Positions 1 through 6,468 of a DNA stretch of 10,298 nt are shown in pieces. The stretch is from JBAPRR01 sp049281195. GTDB lineage: Bacteria; Actinomycetota; Acidimicrobiia; Acidimicrobiales; CAVXTF01. The notes under the pieces were generated by a model that saw only the letters and a list, made by a program, of their open reading frames with translations, did no database searches and was not told the DNA's origin. Location of the stretch: positions 1 through 10,298 of the forward strand of contig JBAPRR010000143.1 in assembly GCA_049281195.1 (NCBI GenBank), given 5' to 3'. A program made the translations under genes and the position numbers. Within the stretch, counting starts at the first letter, position 1. Each line of letters opens with the position of its first letter.

Positions 1-1
1 G

Positions 2-1189
2 GTAGCAGCCTCGGTCAAGGGTGATCTTGCCCGTATGACGATGGAGGCAAGATCGAAAACCGGGGAAGTTCTCCTCTACGACCCGCTACGTACGACCGGC
101 CTCCCGACCGCAGCGTGGTCGCCCCTCCCTGCGTGCAGCACCTGGACCGGCGCACGCCGGACGTCAGCGGACCTGGCGGCAGTTGCCCGCGAATCGGCGG
201 CGAACATGAACGACGGGGACTTCTGGTATTCGATGGCCGCGAAACTGCTGGCGCCCCTCTTCCTTGCAGCCGCCACGAACGGACTATCCATGACCGACGT
301 TGTGCGATGGGTGGACGAGCAGAACCTCGTCCTGCCTCTGGAACTGCTCAACAGCACAAGCGAGACCCAGGCCGTTCAGGCGCTGCGCGCCACTCTCGGA
401 CGAGACGATCGTCAACGGTCTGCCGTCTTTACGACCGCGGAGACCGTGATCGAAGCATTCGCCGATCCCGACGTCGCCGCATCGGAGTCACCGGCCGTCG
501 GCCCCTGGTGGCAGTTCCAAACGGCCAACACCACCGCCAACGCCCAGACAACAGCCCAGACACACGCGCACGGACCGGGCACCATTCACGCGACGCGATT
601 ACTCGACGGTAACAACACGCTCTACCTGTGCGCTCCTACGTATGACCAACGTCGACTACGGGCACTGTTCGCGACCCTCGTCACCCAGGTGATTGCAGAG
701 GCTTACAAAAGATCGATGGAGACCGGAAAACCGCTCGATCCTCCATTGCTGGTCGTACTGGACGAAGCGGCGAACGTGGCGCCGTTATCAGAGCTCGACG
801 TTCTCGCGTCCACCGCCGCCGGACACGGCGTTCAGCTCGTTACCGTCTGGCAGGACATTGCTCAGCTCAACGCTAGATACGGGGTAAGGGGATCAAGTGT
901 TGTGAACAACCATCGAGCAAAACTGTTCCTTTCGGGAATAGCCGATCCCGGAACCCTCGAACATGCGAGCCAACTCGCAGGGGAAGAGGACAGAAATGTC
1001 AGATCGCAGACGATTGATCAGTACGGGTCCTTCTCGATGACCGATGCAGCATCACCCCGGCGGCTAATTCCTTCAGATTCGCTGAGAAGGCTTCCTCCCG
1101 GTTCAGGACTGCTTATATACGCACATCTTCCGCCAGTGAAAGTGACGCTCAGGGAAGTCAGTCCAACTGCCGATTACAGAAAGGATTGA
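2..1189 (+). CDS. VirD4/TraG-type conjugative coupling protein, 3' part (5' end outside the window)
   Basis: This is the C-terminal part of a type IV coupling protein, the membrane-anchored ATPase that hands relaxase-bound DNA to a conjugation channel. The frame is open from base 2. The residues before the first ATG (35) already fit the family (SVKGDL at codons 4-9, then a YDP motif), so translation begins upstream of the window and the N-terminal membrane helices and Walker A loop are missing. Numbered from the ATG at 35: the FWYSMAAKLLAPLF helix is at 63-76, the VVRWVDEQ segment at 89-96, TLYLCAP at 195-201, Walker B with DEAANVAPL at 243-251, and the downstream Gln motif VWQDIAQL at 271-278. 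The C-terminus looks complete. A Thr/Ala/Gln/His-rich stretch at about 162-182 looks longer than usual for the family. No other transfer gene follows. The family call is secure; whether the gene is still functional cannot be judged. Confidence 0.9.
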   Translation, partial: VAASVKGDLARMTMEARSKTGEVLLYDPLRTTGLPTAAWSPLPACSTWTGARRTSADLAAVARESAANMNDGDFWYSMAAKLLAPLFLAAATNGLSMTDVVRWVDEQNLVLPLELLNSTSETQAVQALRATLGRDDRQRSAVFTTAETVIEAFADPDVAASESPAVGPWWQFQTANTTANAQTTAQTHAHGPGTIHATRLLDGNNTLYLCAPTYDQRRLRALFATLVTQVIAEAYKRSMETGKPLDPPLLVVLDEAANVAPLSELDVLASTAAGHGVQLVTVWQDIAQLNARYGVRGSSVVNNHRAKLFLSGIADPGTLEHASQLAGEEDRNVRSQTIDQYGSFSMTDAASPRRLIPSDSLRRLPPGSGLLIYAHLPPVKVTLREVSPTADYRKD

Positions 1190-1280
1190 TGTACCCTGCC
1201 TGCGGATCCAGTCGGCTGACACGCAGATCCCGTAAGTCGGCAGTTGAGATGAGATGAGCAGCCGGCGGGTTGTTAGCTGC

Positions 1281-1287
1281 GAGGAGG
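1281..1287 (+). promoter_or_regulatory. Strong Shine-Dalgarno of the P450 gene
   Basis: GAGGAGG lies 4 bases before the ATG at 1292 and fixes that start. It is the strongest Shine-Dalgarno match in the window and contrasts with the several genes here that have none. I found no convincing promoter in the 102-bp spacer 1190-1291. TACCCT at 1192-1197 is the only TANNNT there and has no -35 partner, so the P450 may be read from upstream or from a promoter I cannot recognise. Confidence 0.75.
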
Positions 1288-1291
1288 GATC

Positions 1292-2635
1292 ATGACGAAC
1301 GTCAGCACGGACAAGGGGGTGCTGCCCGGAGGGTTGATGCGTTCGCCTGAGTACGCGGACTCCATCCGTCGGATTCGTGACAAGGCCGCAGCTGATGGTT
1401 TGTTGCTTTTCGACCCATTTGATCCCCGTTTTCGCGAAGACCCCAACCCGCTATATGCAGAATTGCGATCGACGAACCCGATCCACCGCAGCCCCCTCGG
1501 CTTTTGGGTATTCACCCGCCACGCCGATTGCATGGCCATCCTGAGAGACAGGCGTTCAAGTAGTGACGGACGCAACATCGATCAGGAAGCGGTGGGCGCC
1601 GTGGGCGCTGCAACAGTGGACGCCGCGGCTCCGATTGCGCCCACGCAACAAATCTTTAACGAGATGGCTCCGTTCCTATTTCGCGATCCTCCCGACCACA
1701 CCCGGCTGCGCGGCCTCGTGCAGAAGGCGTTCACCCCACGGGTCGTCGAGTCCTTGCGTCATCGTGCTGTGGACATCTCGACTGGACTCGTCGATAACGC
1801 GCTGGAGAAGGGCGACATCGATCTCGTTCACGACTTTGCGTACGTTCTCCCGGTTCGGATAATCGCCGAGATGTTGGGGGTCCCCGACTCCGACCTCGAA
1901 GTCTTCAAGGAATGGTCCGATCACCTCGGGCGTGGACTCGACCCCGATTTTCTGCTTCCGCCCGAAGCGGTTCAGGCCAGACTCGACTCGCTTGTTGCTT
2001 TCATCGGCTACTTCGCAAAGCTGATCGAAGATCGGAAGAACGATCTCGGCGACGATCTGTTGTCGAAGCTCATCGCGGCAGAAGACGGTGGAGTCTCTCT
2101 TTCGCAGGGCGAGCTCATCTCCACCTGCATCCTTCTGCTGGTTGCCGGACATGAGACGACGGTCAACCTGATATCGGGCGGGATCCTCGAATTGGTCCGC
2201 CACCCCGATCAGCTGGTCAGGTTCCGCGACGACCCCACTGTCCTCAAGACGGGAGTCGAAGAAATGCTCCGCTACGTGACGCCGGTGCAGTTGAGCGGCC
2301 GGAGCATGCTCGAAGACATGGAGATCGGTGGCGAGACGCTTCACAAGGGCGAGTTCGCCATGGTGATCATGGGATCCGCCAACCGTGACCCCGCGGTCTT
2401 TGCCGACCCGGAAACCTTCGACGTCGGGCGCACCGAAAATCCCCACATGGCACTGGGGTTCGGCATCCACTTCTGCCTCGGTGCAGCGCTCGCCAGGCTC
2501 GAGGCTCAGGTGATCATCCCCGAGCTTCTGCGCCGGACGAGCAACATCGCGGTCCTGACCGACAAGCTGAACTACCGCGAGAACATCATCCTCCGCGGCC
2601 TGAGCGAGCTTCCGGTCAGAGTCACTCCGGCCTGA
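1292..2635 (+). CDS. Cytochrome P450 (bacterial soluble type)
   Basis: A soluble haem-thiolate monooxygenase of 447 residues, slightly longer than the usual 400-430. Hallmarks, in order: the C-helix motif DPPDHTRLR (His136, Arg140); the I-helix oxygen-activation motif AGHETT (285-290); the ExxR pair Glu324/Arg327; and the haem loop FGFGIHFCLG, with Cys395 as the haem ligand. There is no membrane anchor, as expected for bacterial class I P450s fed by ferredoxin and ferredoxin reductase; neither partner is encoded nearby. Before the C-helix there is an Ala-rich, probably flexible B-C loop at about 99-120, a region that varies with substrate in this family. The start is fixed by the strong Shine-Dalgarno just upstream. 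The gene converges on the amidase with a 7-bp gap. The substrate cannot be read from sequence, and I do not assign a CYP family. Confidence 0.97.
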   Translation: MTNVSTDKGVLPGGLMRSPEYADSIRRIRDKAAADGLLLFDPFDPRFREDPNPLYAELRSTNPIHRSPLGFWVFTRHADCMAILRDRRSSSDGRNIDQEAVGAVGAATVDAAAPIAPTQQIFNEMAPFLFRDPPDHTRLRGLVQKAFTPRVVESLRHRAVDISTGLVDNALEKGDIDLVHDFAYVLPVRIIAEMLGVPDSDLEVFKEWSDHLGRGLDPDFLLPPEAVQARLDSLVAFIGYFAKLIEDRKNDLGDDLLSKLIAAEDGGVSLSQGELISTCILLLVAGHETTVNLISGGILELVRHPDQLVRFRDDPTVLKTGVEEMLRYVTPVQLSGRSMLEDMEIGGETLHKGEFAMVIMGSANRDPAVFADPETFDVGRTENPHMALGFGIHFCLGAALARLEAQVIIPELLRRTSNIAVLTDKLNYRENIILRGLSELPVRVTPA

Positions 2636-2642
2636 AGCACCA

Positions 2643-4058
2643 TCACAAAGGCGCCCCCGGCGCCACCAACGGCCAAGGCCGTTCGGCCTCTGCGATCGCC
2701 GCCAGCTCGAGCAACAACTGCTCGGAGTGATGGTGCCCGATCACCTGCATCCCCACCGGTAGGCCGTCCACGAACCCGGCCGGTACGGAGATGGCCGGGT
2801 TCCCGGCCAGATTCGCCGGCATGGTCAGGGCGCCGTTGTTACCGAGAGCCCGTTCGAATCCCACCTTCTCCATAAGATCCTCGCCATCGATCGTGGTCGG
2901 CATGGGACCGGCGGCGGCAAACGCGACGTCGGGGTTGGTCGAACAGAAGATGAAGTCGACCTCGTCGAACAGCGACGCCATCGTCTCGTTGAGCTCGACC
3001 CGGAAGTTCTCGTTCTCGCCGGCCATCTGCAAGTTGAAGGTGTGGTCGGCGATGTTCATGGCGAACTGCACCTCGGGCGTCAGGTCCGCCTCGCAGCCGG
3101 GGTAGAGCTCCCCGAGCTCAGCGCGCAACGTCACCAGATTCGAAGTGACCCAGGCCAACGTGGCTTCCGGAAATTGCACCACCAGGTCGACCCGCTTCAT
3201 CCCGGCGTCGGCGATCAGAGCTTCGGCCGCAGCCAGCACCACATCGGATACCCGTCGGCTGACGACCGCAGAGCCCAGGTCGATCGAAGTGGCACAGCGC
3301 CGGCCGACCAACGAGTCCCGCAACGTACCGAGTCCGGCTTCCCAGCCCGACACCCGGGGCAGGCTCAACGTGTCCTGCGCATCAAAGCCGTTGCACACGT
3401 CGAACCAGCGTGCAGTGTCACGAACGGATCGGCTCACGCATCCACTGGTGACCGTCAAAGGCGGGTGCATCACCCGGGGTCCACGCGGGATCCGGCCGAA
3501 GGTGGCCTTCAGCCCGAACATCCCGGTGAAGCCTGCCGGGATGCGGATGGAACCCCCACCGTCACCGGCGGTCCCGAGCGTCATGAGCCCGCCGGCGACG
3601 CCGGCCGCTGTGCCGCCCGACGACCCACCGGGGGTGCGTTCCAGGTTCCACGGGTTGCAGGTCGTTCCGTGAATCCGCGTGTGCGTGTAGTTGACCCCAC
3701 CGAATTCGCTGGCGGTCGTCTGCCCGATCGGGACAGCGCCTCCGGAACCCACCAGACGCTCGACCATGGTCGACGTGTAGCCGGCGGTCCTACCGGCGAA
3801 GACGAGCGACGCCTCCGAGTAGGGCCAACCCGTTACCGGGTCCAGCTCCTTGACCCCGATGGGGACCCCGCCGAAAGGCAGCGACACATCGGCTGATTCG
3901 GCGGCCCGCCCGGCGCCCTCCGAGTCCACGTAGCAGAACGCATTCAGGCTCGACCGGTCGATGGCCTGAAGCGACAGCTCGAGGGCCTCGGGTGGCGTGA
4001 TGGTCCCGGCTCGGAACGCCTCGACCAGTGAACAAGCGTCACCTTCCCAGACCTCCAC
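2643..4058 (-). CDS. Amidase-signature family hydrolase (amidase 1)
   Basis: A 471-residue amidase-signature enzyme, which hydrolyses amides (or related C-N bonds) with a Ser-cisSer-Lys triad. The triad is complete: Lys70 in GVPIGVKELDP, cis-Ser146 in TPGGSSGG, and nucleophile Ser170 in GGGSIRIPAG. The 24-residue spacing between the two serines matches known members. The C-terminal GNPAISVPAGF...GLPVGMQVIG segment is typical of stand-alone amidases. The GatA subunit of the tRNA amidotransferase is less likely, because no gatB or gatC is nearby. The start is GTG at 4058: an in-frame stop lies just upstream (4068-4070), and a TAGAGT box ends 6 bases before the GTG, so the mRNA is probably leaderless. 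It diverges from the ROK kinase across a spacer rich in repeats. Substrate unknown; it is a distant paralogue of the second amidase at 7507. Confidence 0.95.
   Translation of the reverse strand: MEVWEGDACSLVEAFRAGTITPPEALELSLQAIDRSSLNAFCYVDSEGAGRAAESADVSLPFGGVPIGVKELDPVTGWPYSEASLVFAGRTAGYTSTMVERLVGSGGAVPIGQTTASEFGGVNYTHTRIHGTTCNPWNLERTPGGSSGGTAAGVAGGLMTLGTAGDGGGSIRIPAGFTGMFGLKATFGRIPRGPRVMHPPLTVTSGCVSRSVRDTARWFDVCNGFDAQDTLSLPRVSGWEAGLGTLRDSLVGRRCATSIDLGSAVVSRRVSDVVLAAAEALIADAGMKRVDLVVQFPEATLAWVTSNLVTLRAELGELYPGCEADLTPEVQFAMNIADHTFNLQMAGENENFRVELNETMASLFDEVDFIFCSTNPDVAFAAAGPMPTTIDGEDLMEKVGFERALGNNGALTMPANLAGNPAISVPAGFVDGLPVGMQVIGHHHSEQLLLELAAIAEAERPWPLVAPGAPL
2650..2664. terminator. Possible small hairpin between convergent P450 and amidase
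   Basis: GGCGCC, a CCC loop and GGCGCC form a 6-bp all-GC stem inside the last codons of the amidase, 14 bases past the P450 stop. It could slow polymerase coming from either side, but there is no T-run on either strand, and such stems arise by chance in GC-rich coding DNA. Weak call. Confidence 0.25.
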
Positions 4059-4064
4059 GCCGGA

Positions 4065-4070
4065 ACTCTA
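4065..4070 (-). promoter_or_regulatory. -10 box of amidase 1, leaderless start
   Basis: Read on the minus strand, TAGAGT is followed by 6 bases (TCCGGC) and then the GTG start at 4058. A transcript starting 6-7 bases after a TANNNT box would begin at or next to the start codon, which explains the missing Shine-Dalgarno. There is no clear -35 box; the region where it would lie carries the 12-bp repeats. Confidence 0.55.
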
Positions 4071-4074
4071 TCCA

Positions 4075-4122
4075 CGGCCCGTCCGCCGGCCCCATCCGTC
4101 ACCGCGGCCACGGCCCCATCCG
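4075..4122. repeat. 12-bp direct repeat CGGCCCCATCCG in the divergent promoter region
   Basis: CGGCCCCATCCG occurs twice without mismatch, at 4087-4098 and 4111-4122, exactly 24 bp apart. A related CGGCCCGTCCG lies at 4075-4085, 12 bp before the first copy, so all three fall on a 12-bp register with one position (4099) empty. The array sits upstream of the amidase -10 box, covering its -35 region, and before the -10 box of the ROK kinase. It may be an operator or activator site for one or both genes; chance duplication of GC-rich DNA is the alternative. Confidence 0.5.
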
Positions 4123-4143
4123 CGACCCCGCTCGAACCCCTAT

Positions 4144-4149
4144 TAGCGT
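4144..4149 (+). promoter_or_regulatory. -10 box for the kinase-LapA transcript
   Basis: TAGCGT matches the TANNNT pattern used elsewhere in this window. The predicted start of transcription is near 4156, giving the kinase a 5' leader of about 50 bases that holds the palindrome, the short ORF and the Shine-Dalgarno. The -35 region is poor: GCGACC at 4122-4127 is the nearest match. Confidence 0.4.
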
Positions 4150-4159
4150 GGGGAAAAGC

Positions 4160-4171
4160 ATGGTCGACCAT
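4160..4171. promoter_or_regulatory. Perfect 12-bp palindrome just after the predicted transcription start
   Basis: ATGGTCGACCAT is its own reverse complement. It lies about 11 bases after the TAGCGT box, in the place where a dimeric repressor would block early elongation. Its first three bases are also the ATG of the 16-codon leader ORF. No regulator gene is adjacent. Confidence 0.35.
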
Positions 4172-4210
4172 CTGAAGAACCTGATGTATCGAGGAAGGTG
4201 CAACAAATGA
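4160..4210 (+). CDS. Possible 16-residue leader peptide overlapping the kinase start
   Basis: The ORF encodes MVDHLKNLMYRGRCNK. A GGGGA run at 4150-4154 lies 5 bases before its ATG, and a TAGCGT box lies just upstream. Its TGA (4208-4210) overlaps the ATG of the kinase (4207-4209) as ATGA, the classic arrangement for translational coupling. The kinase Shine-Dalgarno lies inside this ORF, so ribosomes translating it could affect kinase initiation. I recognise no homology, there is no codon run typical of attenuators, and an ORF this short can arise by chance. Confidence 0.3.
   Translation: MVDHLKNLMYRGRCNK
4191..4198 (+). promoter_or_regulatory. Shine-Dalgarno that sets the kinase start at ATG 4207
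   Basis: GAGGAAGG is followed by 8 bases and then ATG at 4207. The in-frame GTG at 4198 overlaps the last base of this site and so cannot use it. That is why I place the start at 4207, three codons after the longest reading. Confidence 0.65.
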
Positions 4211-5010
4211 CCGTCCCGGACATGGCCGACGTCATGCCCCCCCACACCGACCACCCGGCCCCGCCGTTCACGCTCGCCATCGACATCGGCGGGACCGGCC
4301 TCAAGGCGTCGGTCCTCGATGCCTCGGGGGCCATGGTGGCCGACCGGGTGAAGGTCCCGACTACCTACCCGCTTCCTCCCGACAAGCTGGTCGACGATCT
4401 GGTCGACCTGGTCCAGCCCCTGCCCAAGTACAACAGGGTCTCGGCGGGATTCCCGGGGATGATCCGTGAAGGCCACGTTCTGTCGGCGCCGCACTTCGTC
4501 CTCAAGAACGGTCCGGGCACCGACGTCGACCCGTCGCTCGTGAAGAAGTGGCACGAGTATGCCCTGGGCGATGTGTTGAGGGAGCGCCTGGGTCACGAGA
4601 CCAAGGTGGCGAACGACGCCGATCTGCAGGGCGCCGCGGTGATCGCCGGACACGGGTTCGAGATGGTGATCACTCTCGGGACCGGGTTCGGTACGGGCAT
4701 CTTCTACGACGGGCGGATACTTCCGCACCTCGAGATTGCGCACACGCCGTTCCGCAAAGGCGAGACCTACAACGACCAGCTCGGCGAGAGGGCGCGTAAA
4801 GAGGTCGGCGACGAACGGTGGGCCAAGCGCGTCAACAAGGCCATAGACCTCATGCGCGCGATGACGTTCTTCGATCGTCTGTGGATCGGAGGCGGAAACG
4901 CCCGCAGGTTGGACACGTCGAGGCTCGCCGACGACATCACCATCGTCGACAACACCGCCGGCATCCTCGGGGGCATAAAGCTGTGGGACGGCTCACACAT
5001 AGGCCTGTGA
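4207..5010 (+). CDS. ROK-family sugar kinase, polyphosphate-glucokinase-like
   Basis: A 267-residue cytoplasmic kinase of the ROK/ASKHA fold. Polyphosphate glucokinases phosphorylate glucose to glucose-6-phosphate using polyphosphate and/or ATP, and are about this length. Visible motifs: phosphate-1 loop AIDIGGTGLK (24-33); catalytic Asp137 in VANDADLQG, matching NDADAAG in PPGK; phosphate-2 loop TLGTGFGTGIFYDG; a LEIAH segment where PPGK has a TEFGH-type motif; an RWAKRV segment; IGGGN near the adenosine site; and a C-terminal DNTAGILGG matching the QNTAGIVG end of mycobacterial PPGK. The Cys zinc cluster of many ROK kinases and repressors is absent, as in PPGK, and there is no DNA-binding domain, so this is not a ROK repressor. 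A short membrane-protein gene follows 26 bases downstream, and a CHAD (polyphosphate-binding) gene lies nearby. The fold is secure; the choice of polyphosphate over ATP as donor is inferred. Confidence 0.85.
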   Translation: MTVPDMADVMPPHTDHPAPPFTLAIDIGGTGLKASVLDASGAMVADRVKVPTTYPLPPDKLVDDLVDLVQPLPKYNRVSAGFPGMIREGHVLSAPHFVLKNGPGTDVDPSLVKKWHEYALGDVLRERLGHETKVANDADLQGAAVIAGHGFEMVITLGTGFGTGIFYDGRILPHLEIAHTPFRKGETYNDQLGERARKEVGDERWAKRVNKAIDLMRAMTFFDRLWIGGGNARRLDTSRLADDITIVDNTAGILGGIKLWDGSHIGL

Positions 5011-5036
5011 ACTGAGGCCGTGAAACTGGGGCTGCG

Positions 5037-5342
5037 ATGACGCACCTGCCGGAGTCGATACAGGACGACTCGATCGAGAGGAAGAAGAGGCGGGACAACC
5101 GCCTTCAGATAGCCCGCCTCGTCGGCCTGATCGCCCTGGCCGGGATCGTGGCGGCCTTCGTCGTCCAGAACTCGCAGACCGTCTCGGTGCACTTCTGGTT
5201 CTTGTCCCGGCGCCCACCGCTGATTTTCGTCATCCTCGGATGCATAGTCATCGGTGTCCTGGTCGGTTATGTGGCAGGGGTTAGGCGGGGACGAAGCACA
5301 CCGCGCCGACGCTGGCTCAGAAAACGCGATTCAAAAGACTGA
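5037..5342 (+). CDS. Small two-helix membrane protein, LapA/DUF1049 type
   Basis: A 101-residue protein with a charged N-terminal tail (1-28, cytoplasmic by the positive-inside rule), a first membrane helix at about 29-43, a VQNSQTVSVHFWFLS connector, a second helix at about 61-80, and a very basic tail (RRGRSTPRRRWLRKR). The NSQTVSVHF connector between two helices is the mark of the LapA-domain (lipopolysaccharide assembly protein A) family. That family also occurs in actinobacteria, which have no LPS, so the name says little about function here. It starts 26 bases after the kinase stop with only a weak GGGG ahead of the ATG, and is probably cotranscribed with the kinase. It converges on the CHAD gene; the 57-bp gap holds no recognisable terminator. 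Confidence 0.8.
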   Translation: MTHLPESIQDDSIERKKRRDNRLQIARLVGLIALAGIVAAFVVQNSQTVSVHFWFLSRRPPLIFVILGCIVIGVLVGYVAGVRRGRSTPRRRWLRKRDSKD

Positions 5343-5399
5343 ACACGACAAAACGCCCGACAGGCCCAAAGAACTCCGGCCCCCCGACAACGAGTAGCT

Positions 5400-6374
5400 C
5401 TAGCGCTTCTTTCGTTTCGGTTCGATCTTCTTCCAGCCGGCCTTGATCTCGCGGAACTCCGACTTCCACGAGCTGGCTGCCTGCTCCGCGGCGACCACTT
5501 CGAGCTCGCCGATCCGCAGTGCAATTACTGCCAGATCAGGATGCTTCTTCCCCGTCGTCTCCAGCCACGCTTTCGCTGCGGACGCGTCGTGCCACTCGCC
5601 TAGACGTTCCTGCACCGCCTCGGCCGCTTTCGCTGTCCTCTTGGCGTCCGGACCGAGGACCGGCGTCGCCGCCTCGCACGCGTAGCGCATCCGCTTGGCG
5701 CGGATTCTCACCGTGTGGAGGTTCTCGATGGTCGGATCCTTGCGTTCTTTGTGCGAAGCCACTCTCAACTCGCGCCATGTTCTCTGGAGCATCCGGGGAA
5801 TGAGGACGTCGGCGAGCTCTTCTCCGCTCTCGCGCGTCGGCACCGTCTGTGACGCTTCGATCAATCTGGCCACCAGCCCCTCGAAGCGCGCCGAGCGGCG
5901 TACCTCCTCCAGAACGTTCACAGCTTCCAGCCGTTCGCGGTCGAGCACCTTCACCACGCCGGCGATCGCCGGAGCCTGATCGGGGGTCTGGAGAAGTGCG
6001 CCGTCGACCAGCCGGATCCGCAGAACATCGAGATCCCTGACCGCACCGAGGAAGTCGGCGTGCCACGCGGCCTCGGCGCTAAGTGCGCTGGCCCACTCGG
6101 GGTCGAGCACTCTGCGGAAGGTCCGCAAATGGGACCGGAAGCGCCTGAGCCCCACCCTCGCCTGGTGGACGCCCCGGACATCGCCGGCACCGGACCGGGC
6201 GTCGTGCTCGATGAATGTCTCCACCGCAGCCGCCAGCGCGAGTTGAACGACCGACGCCGTGTCGGGGTCCTCTTCCAGCTCAGGCAGCTGAATGTGGACC
6301 GGTTTTGGAAGCTTGGGCGGCGTACCTGCTGAGCCGCTCCACTGTGGTGCCGGGTTACTGACGGACTCGGACAT
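5400..6374 (-). CDS. Stand-alone CHAD-domain protein (polyphosphate-associated)
   Basis: CHAD domains are all-helical bundles with conserved histidines and many Arg/Lys that bind polyphosphate and can bring proteins to polyphosphate granules. From the ATG at 6374 (324 residues), the first half has the repeat VHQARVGLRRFRSHLRTF (His70, Arg73, Arg77) and the second half has LHTVRIRAKRMRYACE (His220, Arg223, Lys227, Arg230, Tyr231), followed by RLGEWHDA; the tail is Lys/Arg-rich. The CYTH triphosphatase domain often fused ahead of CHAD is absent: the N-terminus is a Pro-rich linker of about 35 residues. The frame stays open for another 450 bases upstream, but that part lies antisense to the oxidoreductase and looks non-coding. 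A TAGGTT box 10 bases before the ATG supports the short start. Diverges from the oxidoreductase at 6469. Granule targeting is inferred from the family. Confidence 0.9.
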   Translation of the reverse strand: MSESVSNPAPQWSGSAGTPPKLPKPVHIQLPELEEDPDTASVVQLALAAAVETFIEHDARSGAGDVRGVHQARVGLRRFRSHLRTFRRVLDPEWASALSAEAAWHADFLGAVRDLDVLRIRLVDGALLQTPDQAPAIAGVVKVLDRERLEAVNVLEEVRRSARFEGLVARLIEASQTVPTRESGEELADVLIPRMLQRTWRELRVASHKERKDPTIENLHTVRIRAKRMRYACEAATPVLGPDAKRTAKAAEAVQERLGEWHDASAAKAWLETTGKKHPDLAVIALRIGELEVVAAEQAASSWKSEFREIKAGWKKIEPKRKKR

Positions 6375-6384
6375 CGCCCGCAAG

Positions 6385-6390
6385 AACCTA
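6385..6390 (-). promoter_or_regulatory. -10 box of the CHAD gene
   Basis: On the minus strand TAGGTT is followed by 10 bases and the ATG at 6374. The expected transcript starts only 3-4 bases before the ATG, so the gene would be nearly leaderless, and no Shine-Dalgarno is seen. There is no clear -35 box. Confidence 0.45.
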
Positions 6391-6457
6391 CTCGGCGTAC
6401 GTAAGTGGTGCCGTTGGGTGACCAGCCATGGTGGCGGGCCCTCGGCTGCGCGTCCTC

Positions 6458-6463
6458 TACCGT
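6458..6463 (+). promoter_or_regulatory. -10 box of the quinone oxidoreductase, leaderless start
   Basis: TACCGT is followed by 5 bases (TTGGC) and the GTG at 6469. No Shine-Dalgarno is present and there is no recognisable -35 box. The position argues for a leaderless mRNA and for the GTG as start, although the spacing is one base shorter than ideal. Confidence 0.4.
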
Positions 6464-6468
6464 TTGGC

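Noticed and set aside
1676..2470. 264-codon minus-strand ORF inside the P450
   Set aside because: Antisense to conserved P450 motifs; long shadow ORFs are expected in GC-rich coding DNA and it shows no recognisable domain.
3760..3773. TCGACCATGGTCGA palindrome as an operator related to the one at 4160
   Set aside because: It lies inside the amidase coding sequence over ordinary codons (Thr-Met-Val-Glu region) and shares only the GGTCGA/TCGACC core, which is common in GC-rich DNA.
3042..3896. 284-codon plus-strand ORF inside amidase 1
   Set aside because: Opposite to the conserved catalytic region of the amidase, Arg/Pro/Gly-rich, no domain and no Shine-Dalgarno.
5343..5399. Terminator between the LapA-type gene and the CHAD gene
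   Set aside because: I looked for a stem-loop in this 57-bp convergent gap and found no stem of useful length or T-run.
6292..6468. Upstream extension of the quinone oxidoreductase to an ATG at 6292
   Set aside because: It overlaps the beginning of the CHAD gene in antisense and the family similarity starts only after the GTG at 6469.
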